Positions 46,479 through 54,957 of a stretch of DNA of 64,000 bases are shown one piece after another. The position numbers and the translations under genes are program-made. The notes below the pieces were generated by a model. It searched no databases, had not been told where the DNA came from, and saw nothing but the letters and a program-made list of their open reading frames with translations. This DNA is from Lysobacterales bacterium (GTDB lineage: Bacteria > Pseudomonadota > Gammaproteobacteria > Xanthomonadales > Rhodanobacteraceae): the NCBI GenBank assembly GCA_016721015.1, contig JADKJL010000012.1, positions 372,001 through 436,000 of the forward strand, in the 5' to 3' direction. Each line of letters starts with the position of its first letter. Positions within the stretch are counted from its first letter, which is position 1.

Positions 46479-47210
46479 TCAGGTCGGCCCAGCCTGGCGG
46501 GCGGACAGCTCCCTCGCGAAATTGCGCACACGCATCGCACAGGGCTTCGGCATGGCCTGCAGCAGGGCATGCGGACCGCTCACGTCGAAAATCGATACGC
46601 TTGGCAGGGCCTCACACATTTCCTTGCTCACGTGGATGGGAACCAGGCGATCGGCGCTCCCGCGAAGGCACAAGATCGGAACACTGATTTGATCGAGACA
46701 CGCCGCCACATCGATTGACATGACTTCCTTCGCTCTTTTCCTCAGAACCTGCGATTTGACAGAGCGAAGTGCCGCCATCAGCTGAGCACGCCCGGCAGGC
46801 TCGGCCCATTTGCCGAGCAACAGCCAGGAAAGAACACGGCCCGGAATAGCATGGAATGGCAGCGAACCGATGACAGGGAAAAATACCCGAAGCCCCGGGC
46901 GGGGCGACGTCGAAAATGTTGCGCAAAGAACCAGGCCGAGCAGGCCCTTCGGATTGCGGGCGGCCAATATGAGGGCCAGCGGACCCGAAAAGGATTCCCC
47001 GAGCAGGATGAAACGCTCGTGCCGGGCCATCACCTGCTCGACAACAGGTATCAGATCCGCATAGCCCAGAACCTCGTCGCGCGGAAAGGACACCAGGACA
47101 GGCTCCAGCGAATCGCCCAGTTCCGCAGCGAAGCGGGCTCTCAGCCCGCCGACACCATCGAGTCCGGGCAGGACGATTACGGCAAGTTTGATCACGGTTG
47201 AACCCGACAA
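46479..47210 (-). CDS. Alpha/beta hydrolase
   Basis: 243 aa from TTG 47210, which directly follows the stop of the glutathione peroxidase gene; GTG 47195 (IKLAVIVLPGLDGVG) is an alternative. Alpha/beta hydrolase features: LPGLDGVGGLRARFAAEL (oxyanion region), nucleophile elbow LLGESFSGPLAL, PILCLRGSADRLVP (acid), and a His in VSGPHALLQAMP. No lipid anchor or signal peptide. Substrate unknown; GC content a little lower than the neighbours. Confidence 0.75.
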   Translation of the reverse strand: MSGSTVIKLAVIVLPGLDGVGGLRARFAAELGDSLEPVLVSFPRDEVLGYADLIPVVEQVMARHERFILLGESFSGPLALILAARNPKGLLGLVLCATFSTSPRPGLRVFFPVIGSLPFHAIPGRVLSWLLLGKWAEPAGRAQLMAALRSVKSQVLRKRAKEVMSIDVAACLDQISVPILCLRGSADRLVPIHVSKEMCEALPSVSIFDVSGPHALLQAMPKPCAMRVRNFARELSARQAGPT

Positions 47211-47783
47211 TCACTGTGTCTTGTTGTCGCCATTTTCTGCGGGCGCATCGATCAGCGCCTCGATCTTCGCTACCAGCTCCGTGTCATCCGGCGTCACCTT
47301 GCTGGGGAAATCGGCGACCACGTTGCCGTTGCGGTCAATCAGGTACTTGTAGAAGTTCCAGCTTGGATAATGACCTTCCGAAGCGGCGGCAAGCTTGGCA
47401 TAAAACGGATTGGCGTCCTTCGCCTTAACGTGCACCTTCTCGAACATCGGGAACTTGACGCCGTAAGTCAACGTGCAGAACTCCTTGATTTCGGCCTCCG
47501 TCCCCGGCTCCTGTCCCATGAAGTCGTTGGAAGGAAAGCCGAGCACGGCAAATCCCCGCTCCGCGTATTTCGCATGCAGCGCTTCGAGCGCCTCGTATTG
47601 GGGCGTGAAACCACATTTGCTTGCGGTGTTCACGATCAGCAACACCTTGCCGCCATACGTTTTGCATAGATCCACCTTCTCCTTGCCGGCAAGAGGGCGA
47701 AATTCTGCAGTGAGCAGGTCACTGCAAGCATTGGCGGAGACGCTGGCAACAAGGAGCAAGAGCGCAAACAGGAATCTGGACAT
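47211..47783 (-). CDS. Secreted glutathione peroxidase-family thiol peroxidase
   Basis: 190 aa with an N-terminal signal peptide (MSRFLFALLLLVASVSANAC; a Cys at position 20 could be a lipobox-type residue). Peroxidase core: LLIVNTASKCGFTPQYEALE with peroxidatic Cys, LGFPSNDFMGQEPG, SWNFYKYLIDRNGNVV with the conserved Trp-Asn. Periplasmic location is inferred from the signal. Together with the downstream hydrolase it may form an oxidative-damage operon. Confidence 0.9.
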   Translation of the reverse strand: MSRFLFALLLLVASVSANACSDLLTAEFRPLAGKEKVDLCKTYGGKVLLIVNTASKCGFTPQYEALEALHAKYAERGFAVLGFPSNDFMGQEPGTEAEIKEFCTLTYGVKFPMFEKVHVKAKDANPFYAKLAAASEGHYPSWNFYKYLIDRNGNVVADFPSKVTPDDTELVAKIEALIDAPAENGDNKTQ

Positions 47784-47805
47784 GGTGAACCTCGGTTGGC
47801 GGTTG

Positions 47806-47868
47806 GCGGTGAGCGGTGAGCGGTGAGCGGTGAGCGGTGAGCGGTGAGCGGTGAGCGGTGAGCGGTGA
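47806..47868. repeat. Nine tandem copies of the heptamer gcggtga, with inverted partner
   Basis: Nine perfect 7-bp units 22 bp upstream of the peroxidase start. Two complementary units (tcaccgc) lie at 47960-47973, so the array and its partner form inverted blocks about 90 bp apart. Same copy number as the tactccc array at 9201. Confidence 0.93.
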
Positions 47869-48006
47869 GCGGCAAGAGCATCCCGGCTTCGAGCATCTTG
47901 TCAACAACCATCTCGGGTTCCTGAGATACCGGTAGATATGCCTGAAACGCTTTTCCCGCTCACCGCTCACCGCTAACAGCGGACTGCTCACGTTTCATTC
48001 TCCCCG

Positions 48007-48034
48007 TTGACATCCTCAGTTTAGGTGTTATAGT
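48007..48034 (+). promoter_or_regulatory. Sigma-70 promoter of the YtrA-type operon
   Basis: TTGACA at 48007-48012 and TATAGT at 48029-48034 with a 16-bp spacer. Overlapped by the palindromic operator at 48024-48047. Confidence 0.8.
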
Positions 48035-48047
48035 TGGCTACAACACC
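48024..48047. promoter_or_regulatory. Palindromic operator, probable site for the GntR/YtrA regulator
   Basis: ggtgttatag-ttgg-ctacaacacc: ten-bp arms with one mismatch around a 4-bp centre, covering the -10 element. The GGTG…CACC ends fit sites reported for YtrA-subfamily GntR repressors, so autorepression by the regulator encoded at 48454 is likely. Confidence 0.75.
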
Positions 48048-48077
48048 AGCTCATCAGTAGACCTCAAGGAGGTCATC

Positions 48078-48449
48078 ATGAACCGCTTGATCCACGCCCG
48101 CCTGCTTTTTGCCATCGCCATTGCCACGACCATTGGGGCAGCCGAGTTCGGCAGCCGCGTCTTCCCGGCATCACCCGCGCACTCACGCCATGAACAGGCG
48201 ACTGTCATGGACAGCCTGCCAACACTTCCAACGATCACGGTTCATGCGCACGACGCGATTCCGACCTTGCCCGTGGTCCTGGTTCGACCGACCCCGGCAC
48301 AACTTGCTGACGCAAATGCAGCAGTCGCAGTCACAACGTCTGCCAGTTCCACAGCCTCACCCTTGGTCAGCGCTGCCTTGCCGCATGTGCGTTTGGACAT
48401 GCCCTACTATTCCTTCGGCAAGATGCTGCCCAACGTGATCAAGGACTAA
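48078..48449 (+). CDS. Small exported protein of unknown function, first gene of the YtrA-type operon
   Basis: 123 aa; AAGGAGG ideally placed 5 bp before the ATG. Hydrophobic N-terminus (LLFAIAIATTIGAAEFGSRV) reads as a signal peptide or anchor; the rest is Pro/Thr/Val/Ala-rich (PTLPTITVHAHDAIPTLPVV) and ends LDMPYYSFGKMLPNVIKD. No known domain is recognised. Five bases separate it from the GntR gene, so it is co-transcribed with the regulator and the ABC transporter. Confidence 0.8.
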   Translation: MNRLIHARLLFAIAIATTIGAAEFGSRVFPASPAHSRHEQATVMDSLPTLPTITVHAHDAIPTLPVVLVRPTPAQLADANAAVAVTTSASSTASPLVSAALPHVRLDMPYYSFGKMLPNVIKD

Positions 48450-48453
48450 ACCA

Positions 48454-48828
48454 ATGAGCATGGTCTGGAACGACAACACACCCATCTATCGTCAGCTGCG
48501 CGACCGCGTGGTGGCGATGATCCTCGATGGCGTGCTCAAACAGGGGGATGCGCTGCCATCGGTTCGCCAGGTCGCAGCGGATTTCCAGATCAATCCAATC
48601 ACCGTATCCAAGGCATACCAGGAGCTCGTCGACGAGAACCTGGTGGAAAAACGAAGGGGTCTGGGCATGTATGTCACCGAAGGGGCGCGCGGCGCCTTGC
48701 TGAAATCTGAACGTGATCGCTTTCTGAACGAGGAATGGCCGCCGTTGGCGGCGCGACTCGAACGCATGGGAATCGATCTGGCAACCCTGCTCAAGCACGT
48801 GCCGAAGGCCGAAGGGGAATCCCGATGA
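48454..48828 (+). CDS. GntR-family regulator, YtrA subfamily
   Basis: 124 aa. N-terminal winged helix TPIYRQLRDRVVAMILDGVL … LPSVRQVAADFQINPITVSK … LVEKRRGLGMYV; the short C-terminal part (about 45 aa, two helices) is the YtrA hallmark. The regulator ends with an ATGA overlap with the ABC ATPase gene. YtrA-type repressors control their own ABC transporters and often respond to cell-envelope antibiotics; the inducer here is unknown. Confidence 0.9.
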   Translation: MSMVWNDNTPIYRQLRDRVVAMILDGVLKQGDALPSVRQVAADFQINPITVSKAYQELVDENLVEKRRGLGMYVTEGARGALLKSERDRFLNEEWPPLAARLERMGIDLATLLKHVPKAEGESR

Positions 48829-49682
48829 GCGCCGTCATCCACGCCCGCGGCCTGACCAAGGCCTATGGAAAAACCGTCGCCCTCGATGCCGTCGATTTCG
48901 AGATTGAGAGCGGTCGTATTGTCGGCTTGATCGGCCCGAACGGTGCCGGCAAGACCACGGCCCTGAAGTCGATCCTCGGCCTCAGCGAATTCGACGGCGA
49001 ACTGTCCGTGCTCGGTTTCGATCCGCGCAGCCAGCGCGCCCAGCTGATGGAGCAGGTCTGCTTCATCGCCGATGTTGCGGTCCTGCCGCGCTGGATCAGG
49101 GTGAGCGAGGCGATCGACTTTGTTGGCGGCGTGCATCCCCGCTTCTCGCGCAGCAAGTGCGAGGCGTTTCTTGCCCGCACCAAGATCGTACCGAAGATGC
49201 GCGTACGCGAAATGTCCAAGGGCATGATCGTGCAGTTGCACCTGGCTCTGGTCATGGCCATCGACGCACGCCTGCTTGTCCTCGACGAACCGACGCTGGG
49301 TCTCGACATCCTCTACCGCAAGACCTTTTACGAGAACCTGCTCAGCGAATACTTCGATGAGAACAAGACGATCATCGTCACCACCCACCAGGTCGAGGAG
49401 GTCGAGCACATCCTGACCGATCTGATCTTCATCCGCGATGGCAAGCTTGTCCTCAACGCATCGATGGATGAAATCAGCGAGCGCTACGCCGAGGTCATGG
49501 TCAATCCGGACAAGGCCGACGCCGCACGCGCACTGAATCCGCTCAATGAGCGGCAGATCTTCGGCAAATCCATTTTTCTGTTCGACGGCGTAGACCGCGC
49601 GCGTCTGGCCGAACTCGGTGAACTGCACAAACCGAGCATCGCCGACCTGTTCGTCGCCACCATGAAAGGAACCTACGCATGA
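48825..49682 (+). CDS. ABC transporter ATP-binding protein
   Basis: 285 aa from ATG 48825 (MSAVIHARGLTKAYGKTVAL). Walker A GPNGAGKTTALKSIL, Q-loop region, signature VREMSKGMIVQLHLALVMAI (MSKGM in place of LSGGQ, as in YtrB-like and other export ATPases), Walker B LLVLDEPTLGLD, switch His VTTHQVEEVE. Overlaps the regulator and the permease by four bases each. Confidence 0.94.
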   Translation: MSAVIHARGLTKAYGKTVALDAVDFEIESGRIVGLIGPNGAGKTTALKSILGLSEFDGELSVLGFDPRSQRAQLMEQVCFIADVAVLPRWIRVSEAIDFVGGVHPRFSRSKCEAFLARTKIVPKMRVREMSKGMIVQLHLALVMAIDARLLVLDEPTLGLDILYRKTFYENLLSEYFDENKTIIVTTHQVEEVEHILTDLIFIRDGKLVLNASMDEISERYAEVMVNPDKADAARALNPLNERQIFGKSIFLFDGVDRARLAELGELHKPSIADLFVATMKGTYA

Positions 49683-50656
49683 ACACGTTCGGCTGGCTGG
49701 TCAAACGCGAATACTGGGAACACAAGGGCGGCTTCTACTGGGCTCCGATCTGGGTCAGCGGGATCATGCTGCTGCTGACCGTGCTTGGAATATTGACAGC
49801 CGAAGCTTTCACTTCACGGGCCAATTTCCATGTCAGCGGTGGCATCCCCTGGGAATTGATCTCGCAGCGCATGAGTTCGGGGGACTTCGTCAACGCGGGT
49901 ATCGGCCTTGATATCGCCTATGTCGCGCTCGCCGCCCTGCTCTGCGTTGTGCTTTTCTTTGTCGTTTTCTTCTACCTGCTCGGTGCGCTCTATGACGACC
50001 GCCGCGACCGCAGCGTTCTGTTCTGGAAATCGCTGCCGGTCACCGACACCGCCACGGTACTTTCGAAGGTCGCCGCCGCACTCATGCTGGCTCCGTTGAT
50101 TTCACTCGTGGTCGCCACGATCGCCTATGTGGTGCTGCTGCTGGTCGTCTGCATCTGGGCTTTGCTGCACGGGGTCAATCCACTGCCGGCAATCGGTGCG
50201 TCGCATACGCTCGGTTTGCTCTGGCGCATGGTTCTGACGATTCCGCTTGATGCCCTGGTTGCACTGCCGACGGCCGGCTGGCTGTTGTTCTGGTCAGCCT
50301 ATGCGCGCAGCAAACCGTTCCTGTGGGCCGTGCTGGTGCCGCTGTTTACCTTGATCGCCAACAGCTGGATCGGTCTGATGGGCCTGCCGAGCTTGAGCAG
50401 GGATTTTCTGATCCATGAGGTGCTTGCCCGCCTCCTGTTTGGAATCTTTCCCGGTTGGTGGCTCGACGATCGCAATCCCGGTTTCGGATCCTTCAAGGCA
50501 TCCCTGGAAGAGAAGAATGTTCTGGCTACGCTCGATCCGGCCAATGTCTACGGTCTGCTCGCAACGCCCGGCATCTGGATTGGCGCTGCAGCTGGCATCG
50601 CCCTGATCGCGGCCTCGATCTGGCTGCGTCGCAGAAGGATCGAGACATCCACCTGA
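49679..50656 (+). CDS. ABC-2-type permease subunit
   Basis: 325 aa, MNTFGWLVKREYWEHKGGFY followed by six or so membrane segments, e.g. WVSGIMLLLTVLGILTAEAF, LAALLCVVLFFVVFFYLLGA, LISLVVATIAYVVLLLVVCI and WIGAAAGIALIAASIWL. The stretch YDDRRDRSVLFWKSLPVTDT is typical of this permease family. Works with the ATPase encoded just upstream; substrate unknown. Confidence 0.9.
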   Translation: MNTFGWLVKREYWEHKGGFYWAPIWVSGIMLLLTVLGILTAEAFTSRANFHVSGGIPWELISQRMSSGDFVNAGIGLDIAYVALAALLCVVLFFVVFFYLLGALYDDRRDRSVLFWKSLPVTDTATVLSKVAAALMLAPLISLVVATIAYVVLLLVVCIWALLHGVNPLPAIGASHTLGLLWRMVLTIPLDALVALPTAGWLLFWSAYARSKPFLWAVLVPLFTLIANSWIGLMGLPSLSRDFLIHEVLARLLFGIFPGWWLDDRNPGFGSFKASLEEKNVLATLDPANVYGLLATPGIWIGAAAGIALIAASIWLRRRRIETST

Positions 50657-50665
50657 TCCAGGAAA

Positions 50666-50700
50666 CGCAACAGCCGGCCAGGAACCCGGGCCGGCTGTTG
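50666..50700. terminator. Terminator hairpin after the ABC permease
   Basis: Thirteen-bp stem gcaacagccggcc/ggccggctgttgc around a 9-nt loop, 10 bp after the permease stop; tgttgtc follows. It also lies 65 bp beyond the stop of the convergent gene at 50765. Confidence 0.75.
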
Positions 50701-50764
50701 CTGTTGTCGCGATGATGGGTAACGCGGAAGCTCGATCAGAACCAAGTGCCGTTCGAACCCTGGC

Positions 50765-51610
50765 TTACCGGGTCAGATTGCTGTTCACGACGAGGTACTT
50801 GTTCAGCCCATCGGGCCTCACGCCGGACTGATTCAGGTTGAGTGAGCCGACCAGCCACATGCGGATCATGCGGTTGTTTTCGCGACGCACAACAACCGCC
50901 GCGCTCGTGCCGGTATAGATGACATCACCCTCGCGAAGACCGCTTGGCTCAACCCGCTCGCTGATGCTTTTGCCTTCGTTGTAGCGCTTTTCCATCGATT
51001 CGCGTAACTGATCGGCATCACCGGGCTCGGTGGTGACCAGCATGATCGGCGCCTTGGGATCGACCACAACCGGTGCCGCAGGAGCTGGGGCGGGCGCTTC
51101 CTCGACAACGGCCGTGGCAGGCTCCTGCTTTGCAACGGGCGCCTCGATGACGGGCTCGGGTGGTGGAGCGGGTGTTTCGACGACCGCTGGTGCGGCCGGC
51201 GGCGGCTCCTCGACCTTGGGTGGCTCCGCTACACGGACCGGCTTTGGCGGCGCAGCGACCGGCGCAGGTGTCGGCTTGGCGGCTGCCGCAACCGGTGCAG
51301 GTGCAGGTTCTGGCTTGGCTGGCTCAGCCGCTTTGTCCTCGACACGCACGAGCAAGGTTTCGTAGAAACCGTCCTTGAGCACGATCTCGGCATCACCACC
51401 GGCACGAATGCGTGCAGCAATCTGGGCATGCCAATGCTGCGGCGCAGTCACCACCAGGCGCTTGCCAGACGTTGCCGCCTGGCGGCCCAGCGTGGTCAGC
51501 TCGGCGTTCGCTGCACCGCTGTTGAACTGCTCGGCAGTGATGTCGACATTCTGCTGTGCGAATGCGCTGCTGGCGACCATCGCCGTCAGCGCGAAGAAAA
51601 ACTTTTTCAT
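50765..51610 (-). CDS. Exported Pro/Ala-rich protein of unknown function
   Basis: 281 aa. Signal peptide MKKFFFALTAMVASSAFA with cleavage before QQNVDIT. A folded segment (about 20-95: LTTLGRQAATSGKRLVVTAP, ARIRAGGDAEIVLKDGFY) is followed by a low-complexity Pro/Ala/Glu/Val linker (about 96-190) and a C-terminal domain (LRESMEKRYNEGKSISERVE, YTGTSAAVVVRRENNRMIRM). The layout suggests a periplasmic protein that spans towards the outer membrane or wall. No recognised family. Confidence 0.8.
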   Translation of the reverse strand: MKKFFFALTAMVASSAFAQQNVDITAEQFNSGAANAELTTLGRQAATSGKRLVVTAPQHWHAQIAARIRAGGDAEIVLKDGFYETLLVRVEDKAAEPAKPEPAPAPVAAAAKPTPAPVAAPPKPVRVAEPPKVEEPPPAAPAVVETPAPPPEPVIEAPVAKQEPATAVVEEAPAPAPAAPVVVDPKAPIMLVTTEPGDADQLRESMEKRYNEGKSISERVEPSGLREGDVIYTGTSAAVVVRRENNRMIRMWLVGSLNLNQSGVRPDGLNKYLVVNSNLTR

Positions 51611-51918
51611 CTCAACACTCCGATCTTGAATTCATGGCAAACGTGTGGCGGGAAAAATCCGCTTGCGAGGATCGTCCACCGGCATTGGATTACAGCTGGC
51701 GTGGACTTTCACGCCGGCCCATCGGAGCGCCATGCGGGCGCCCGACACGTCCCGGCATGTGCCGGAACAAGACATTGATTCCGCCGTCGCAAAACGCGGC
51801 GACACATCCCTGCCAACTTGAACTGAGCCCGAGTTCGGGACATGTGCCATTGGCCACGCTTGAGCGAGCGATATTCACGAAACGTGCCACCCTTTCCGTG
51901 ACTGCATCGATCTCGACC
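51611..51918. other. Intergenic region between the Pro/Ala-rich gene and fumC
   Basis: 308 bp. Contains the leader of the gene ending at 50765 and the region beyond the fumC stop. No gene, strong hairpin, or known regulatory element was recognised. Confidence 0.5.
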
Positions 51919-53313
51919 TCAACCGCCTGCGGAACCACCGTGGATTCCACCCTTGGTCAAGGTCATCGGATCGAGCAACTCGCCGAGCTGCTTGCGACTC
52001 AGCCCGGTCGTCTCGAGGGCGACATCGATGATCGGACGACCTTCCTTGTAGGCCTGTTTCGCAGTCGCCGCACCGACATCGTAGCCAATAACCGAATTCA
52101 ATGCGGTGACAAGGATCGGATTGCGGTCGAGCGCCTCGCGGATGTTGTCCTCGCGCACCTTGAAGCCGGCAATCGCCTTGTCGGCGAGCGCACGCGACGC
52201 ATTGGCAAGGATCTCGATCGACTGCAGCAGGTTCAGCGCGACTACCGGCAGCATCACGTTGAGCTGGAAATTGCCGCTCTGTCCGGCGATCGTGATCGTC
52301 GTGTCGTTGCCGATCACCTGGGCGCAAACCATCGCCAGCGCCTCCGGAATCACCGGGTTGACCTTGCCCGGCATGATCGAGGATCCCGGCTGCAGTGCCG
52401 GCAATTCGATTTCGCCAATGCCGGCCAGCGGCCCTGAGTTCATCCAGCGCAGGTCGTTGGCCATCTTCATCAATCCGACCGCGAGGGTCTTCAACTGACC
52501 CGAGAGTTCAACCGCCGCGTCCTGCGTGCTGATGCCTTCGAACAGATTCGGTGCCGCCTCGAAGCGGACGCCGGTCATGCGGCTCAACTCGGCACAGATG
52601 GCAGGGCCCAGATTCGGGTCGGCATTGATGCCGGTGCCGACGGCGGTCCCGCCCTGGGGCAGTTTGCGCACACGCTTGAGCGCATCATTCAGGCGCTCGA
52701 TGTTCGAGCCGATCTGCGCCGACCAGCACCCGATCTCCTGTCCGAAAGTAACCGGCATCGCGTCCATCAGATGCGTGCGCCCGGTCTTGGCGACCTTCTT
52801 GAGTTCCCGGGCGCGCTTGTCGAGCATCGCTTTCAGATGAGCCAGTGCAGGCAGCAACTTTTCGCTGACGGTCAGCACGGCACTGAGCTGGATTGCGGTG
52901 GGGATCACGTCGTTCGAGGATTGGCCATTGTTGACGTCGTCGTTCGGATGAACCCTGGTTCCTGCCGCCGCGGCAACGTGCGCGATCACCTCGTTGGCGT
53001 TCATGTTCGACGAAGTACCCGAACCGGTCTGGAACACATCGATCGGGAAATGCGCATCGAATTCGCCCTTGGCAACACGCTCAGCCGCCTTGCGGATCGC
53101 CTTGGCCTGGGACTTCTTCAGATGACCAAGATCGGCATTGGCGTGTGCCGCCGCCGATTTGATCAGGCCGAGCGCGCGAATGAACTCGCGCGGCATGGTC
53201 AGGCCGGAAATCGGAAAATTCTGCACGGCGCGCTGGGTTTGCGCACCATACAAGGCATCAGCCGGAACCTTGAGTTCGCCCATGCTGTCGCGTTCGATGC
53301 GGAAATCGCTCAT
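51919..53313 (-). CDS. fumC: Fumarate hydratase class II
   Basis: Hydrates fumarate to malate in the TCA cycle; the oxygen-stable, iron-free class. 464 aa (MSDFRIERDSMGELKVPADA). TGSGTSSNMNANEVIAHVAA, the active-site His/Ser regions GRTHLMDAMPVTFGQE and the superfamily signature GSSIMPGKVNPVIPEA are present. Ends MTLTKGGIHGGSAGG. Sits on its own, divergent from the CNNM gene. Confidence 0.97.
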   Translation of the reverse strand: MSDFRIERDSMGELKVPADALYGAQTQRAVQNFPISGLTMPREFIRALGLIKSAAAHANADLGHLKKSQAKAIRKAAERVAKGEFDAHFPIDVFQTGSGTSSNMNANEVIAHVAAAAGTRVHPNDDVNNGQSSNDVIPTAIQLSAVLTVSEKLLPALAHLKAMLDKRARELKKVAKTGRTHLMDAMPVTFGQEIGCWSAQIGSNIERLNDALKRVRKLPQGGTAVGTGINADPNLGPAICAELSRMTGVRFEAAPNLFEGISTQDAAVELSGQLKTLAVGLMKMANDLRWMNSGPLAGIGEIELPALQPGSSIMPGKVNPVIPEALAMVCAQVIGNDTTITIAGQSGNFQLNVMLPVVALNLLQSIEILANASRALADKAIAGFKVREDNIREALDRNPILVTALNSVIGYDVGAATAKQAYKEGRPIIDVALETTGLSRKQLGELLDPMTLTKGGIHGGSAGG

Positions 53314-53628
53314 CGCAGGATCCTGAAAGTGGAGAGAAAAGGGGTCGACGATTATAGCTGTGTGGAGGAGCGGGAGTAGAGAGTGGGGAGTAGAGAGTAA
53401 GAGAGCGAATCAGCGCGCTGATGATTGAAGGAGCTTTCTAAAGGACAAAAACGGGCTGGAAATGAAACAGACAAAAGCGCATCACCTTGCGAAAAACTGC
53501 TTTCCCACTCCCTACTCCCTACTCCCCACTCCCCGCTTTCTCCCACTTCCCACTCCCAACTCCCCACTCCCCACTCCCGCTCCTTCCAGAATGCTAAACT
53601 TCACAGCCCGTCCCCGCCTTTCCGAGCA
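53314..53628. repeat. fumC-CNNM intergenic region with inverted heptamer-like blocks
   Basis: 315 bp. Left block (53368-53405) is gggagtagagagtgggg-type; right block (53503-53581) is cccactccctactccc-type, complementary in pattern, about 100 bp apart. The units drift (actccct, actcccc, acttccc), so this is an aged version of the element at 9201 and 10604. No gene is supported; a long upstream extension of the next reading frame through it is only heptamer translation. Confidence 0.75.
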
Positions 53629-54957
53629 ATGCTCGCCAACGCTTTTTACATACTCGCTGCGTTCCTGCTGGTCGTCCTCAATGGATTTTTCGTCGCAGCC
53701 GAGTTTTCGCTGGTCAAGTTGCGGCATACCCAGGCCGTGGGCCTGGCCGAACGCATCGGCTGGCGTGGACGCATCCTGCTCAGCGTGCATGCCCACCTGG
53801 ATGCCTATCTGTCGGCCTGCCAGCTCGGCATTACCCTCGCCTCGCTTGGCCTCGGCTGGATCGGTGAACCGGCGTTTGCCAGCCTGTTGCAACCGGTGCT
53901 GTCGCATTTCGGTGGCTTGCAGGCAGATACGATCCACATCATCTCGTTCGTTTTCGCATTCACGGTAATCTCGTTCCTGCATATCGTGCTTGGCGAACTG
54001 GCGCCCAAGACACTCGCGATCCGCCGACCCGAGCACACCTCGGCATGGACGGCGACTCCGCTTTACGTCTTCTACTGGATCATGTATCCGGCGATCTGGA
54101 TCCTCAATGCCAGCGCGAACCTGATGCTGCGCGTGTTCGGACTTGGCGCGACCAACGCACACGAGCACCACTACTCGCGCGACGAGCTCAAGCTGATCCT
54201 GCATGGCAACCGCGCCATGCGCGAGTCGGGCGAGGCGTTTGCGATGATGAGTCATGCCCTCGACCTGCCCGAACTGGTCGCTGGCGACCTGTTGCGCACC
54301 CGTGACCAACTCGGCGCACTGCACGACGGTCAGACCCAGGACGAGGTGCTCGCGGAAATCCGCCGATCGCAGTTCAGTCGCTACCCCTGGTTCGATGCCA
54401 ACCTCGAACATGTGCGCGGCATCCTGCACGTGAAGGATCTGCTCCTCGCGATCGCCGACCAGGGCAGCATCGAGGACATGATTCCCCTGCTGCGCCCAGC
54501 CATCATCGTTCCGCTCGACACGCCGGTGCTGGAAATGCTGCGTCGCTTCCGCACCGGGCGCACGCAGTTCGCCCTGGCTACCGAGGAGGGCGGTCGCGTG
54601 GTCGGCTTCTTCACCCTGTTCGATGTCGTGCAGGTTGTTGTCGGCGACATCGAGGATGAACATCGCAGCACGCGGGGCGATACGCCGCTGCGCGCTCCCG
54701 ATGGAACAATGACCATACCGGGCAGCATGCCGATCTATCGTCTCGAACGCCTGCTGGACCGCGACATCGAAGCACCCGGCGAGGTCAACTCGGTCGGGGG
54801 CCTGATCGTGCATCGGCTTGAACGCCTGCCGACCGAGGGCGAGTCGCTGAAGTTCGATGGCTTCAGCCTGACTGTGCGCACCATGCAGGGCGCCCGCGCC
54901 CAGGCGATCACGGTCAAACCCGACCACCCGCCAGCCCCCAGCGAGAAATCGAAATGA
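53629..54957 (+). CDS. CNNM/CorC-HlyC family membrane protein (hemolysin-type, CBS domains)
   Basis: 442 aa from ATG 53629 (MLANAFYILAAFLLVVLNGF). DUF21/CNNM domain (about 1-195) with four hydrophobic segments and the conserved FVAAEFSLVKLRHTQ; a CBS pair (about 215-335; TRDQLGALHDGQTQDEVLAE, ILHVKDLLLAIADQGSIEDM) and a CorC/HlyC domain (about 350-430; YRLERLLDRDIEAPGEVNSV, GGLIVHRLERLPTEGESLKF). Family members act in Mg2+/Co2+ export; hemolysin is a legacy name. Overlaps purB by four bases. Confidence 0.92.
   Translation: MLANAFYILAAFLLVVLNGFFVAAEFSLVKLRHTQAVGLAERIGWRGRILLSVHAHLDAYLSACQLGITLASLGLGWIGEPAFASLLQPVLSHFGGLQADTIHIISFVFAFTVISFLHIVLGELAPKTLAIRRPEHTSAWTATPLYVFYWIMYPAIWILNASANLMLRVFGLGATNAHEHHYSRDELKLILHGNRAMRESGEAFAMMSHALDLPELVAGDLLRTRDQLGALHDGQTQDEVLAEIRRSQFSRYPWFDANLEHVRGILHVKDLLLAIADQGSIEDMIPLLRPAIIVPLDTPVLEMLRRFRTGRTQFALATEEGGRVVGFFTLFDVVQVVVGDIEDEHRSTRGDTPLRAPDGTMTIPGSMPIYRLERLLDRDIEAPGEVNSVGGLIVHRLERLPTEGESLKFDGFSLTVRTMQGARAQAITVKPDHPPAPSEKSK

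Noticed and set aside
53425..53628. N-terminal extension of the CNNM protein
   Set aside because: The extra residues are translated heptamer repeats (LLPTPHSPL-type); the membrane domain begins at the ATG at 53629.
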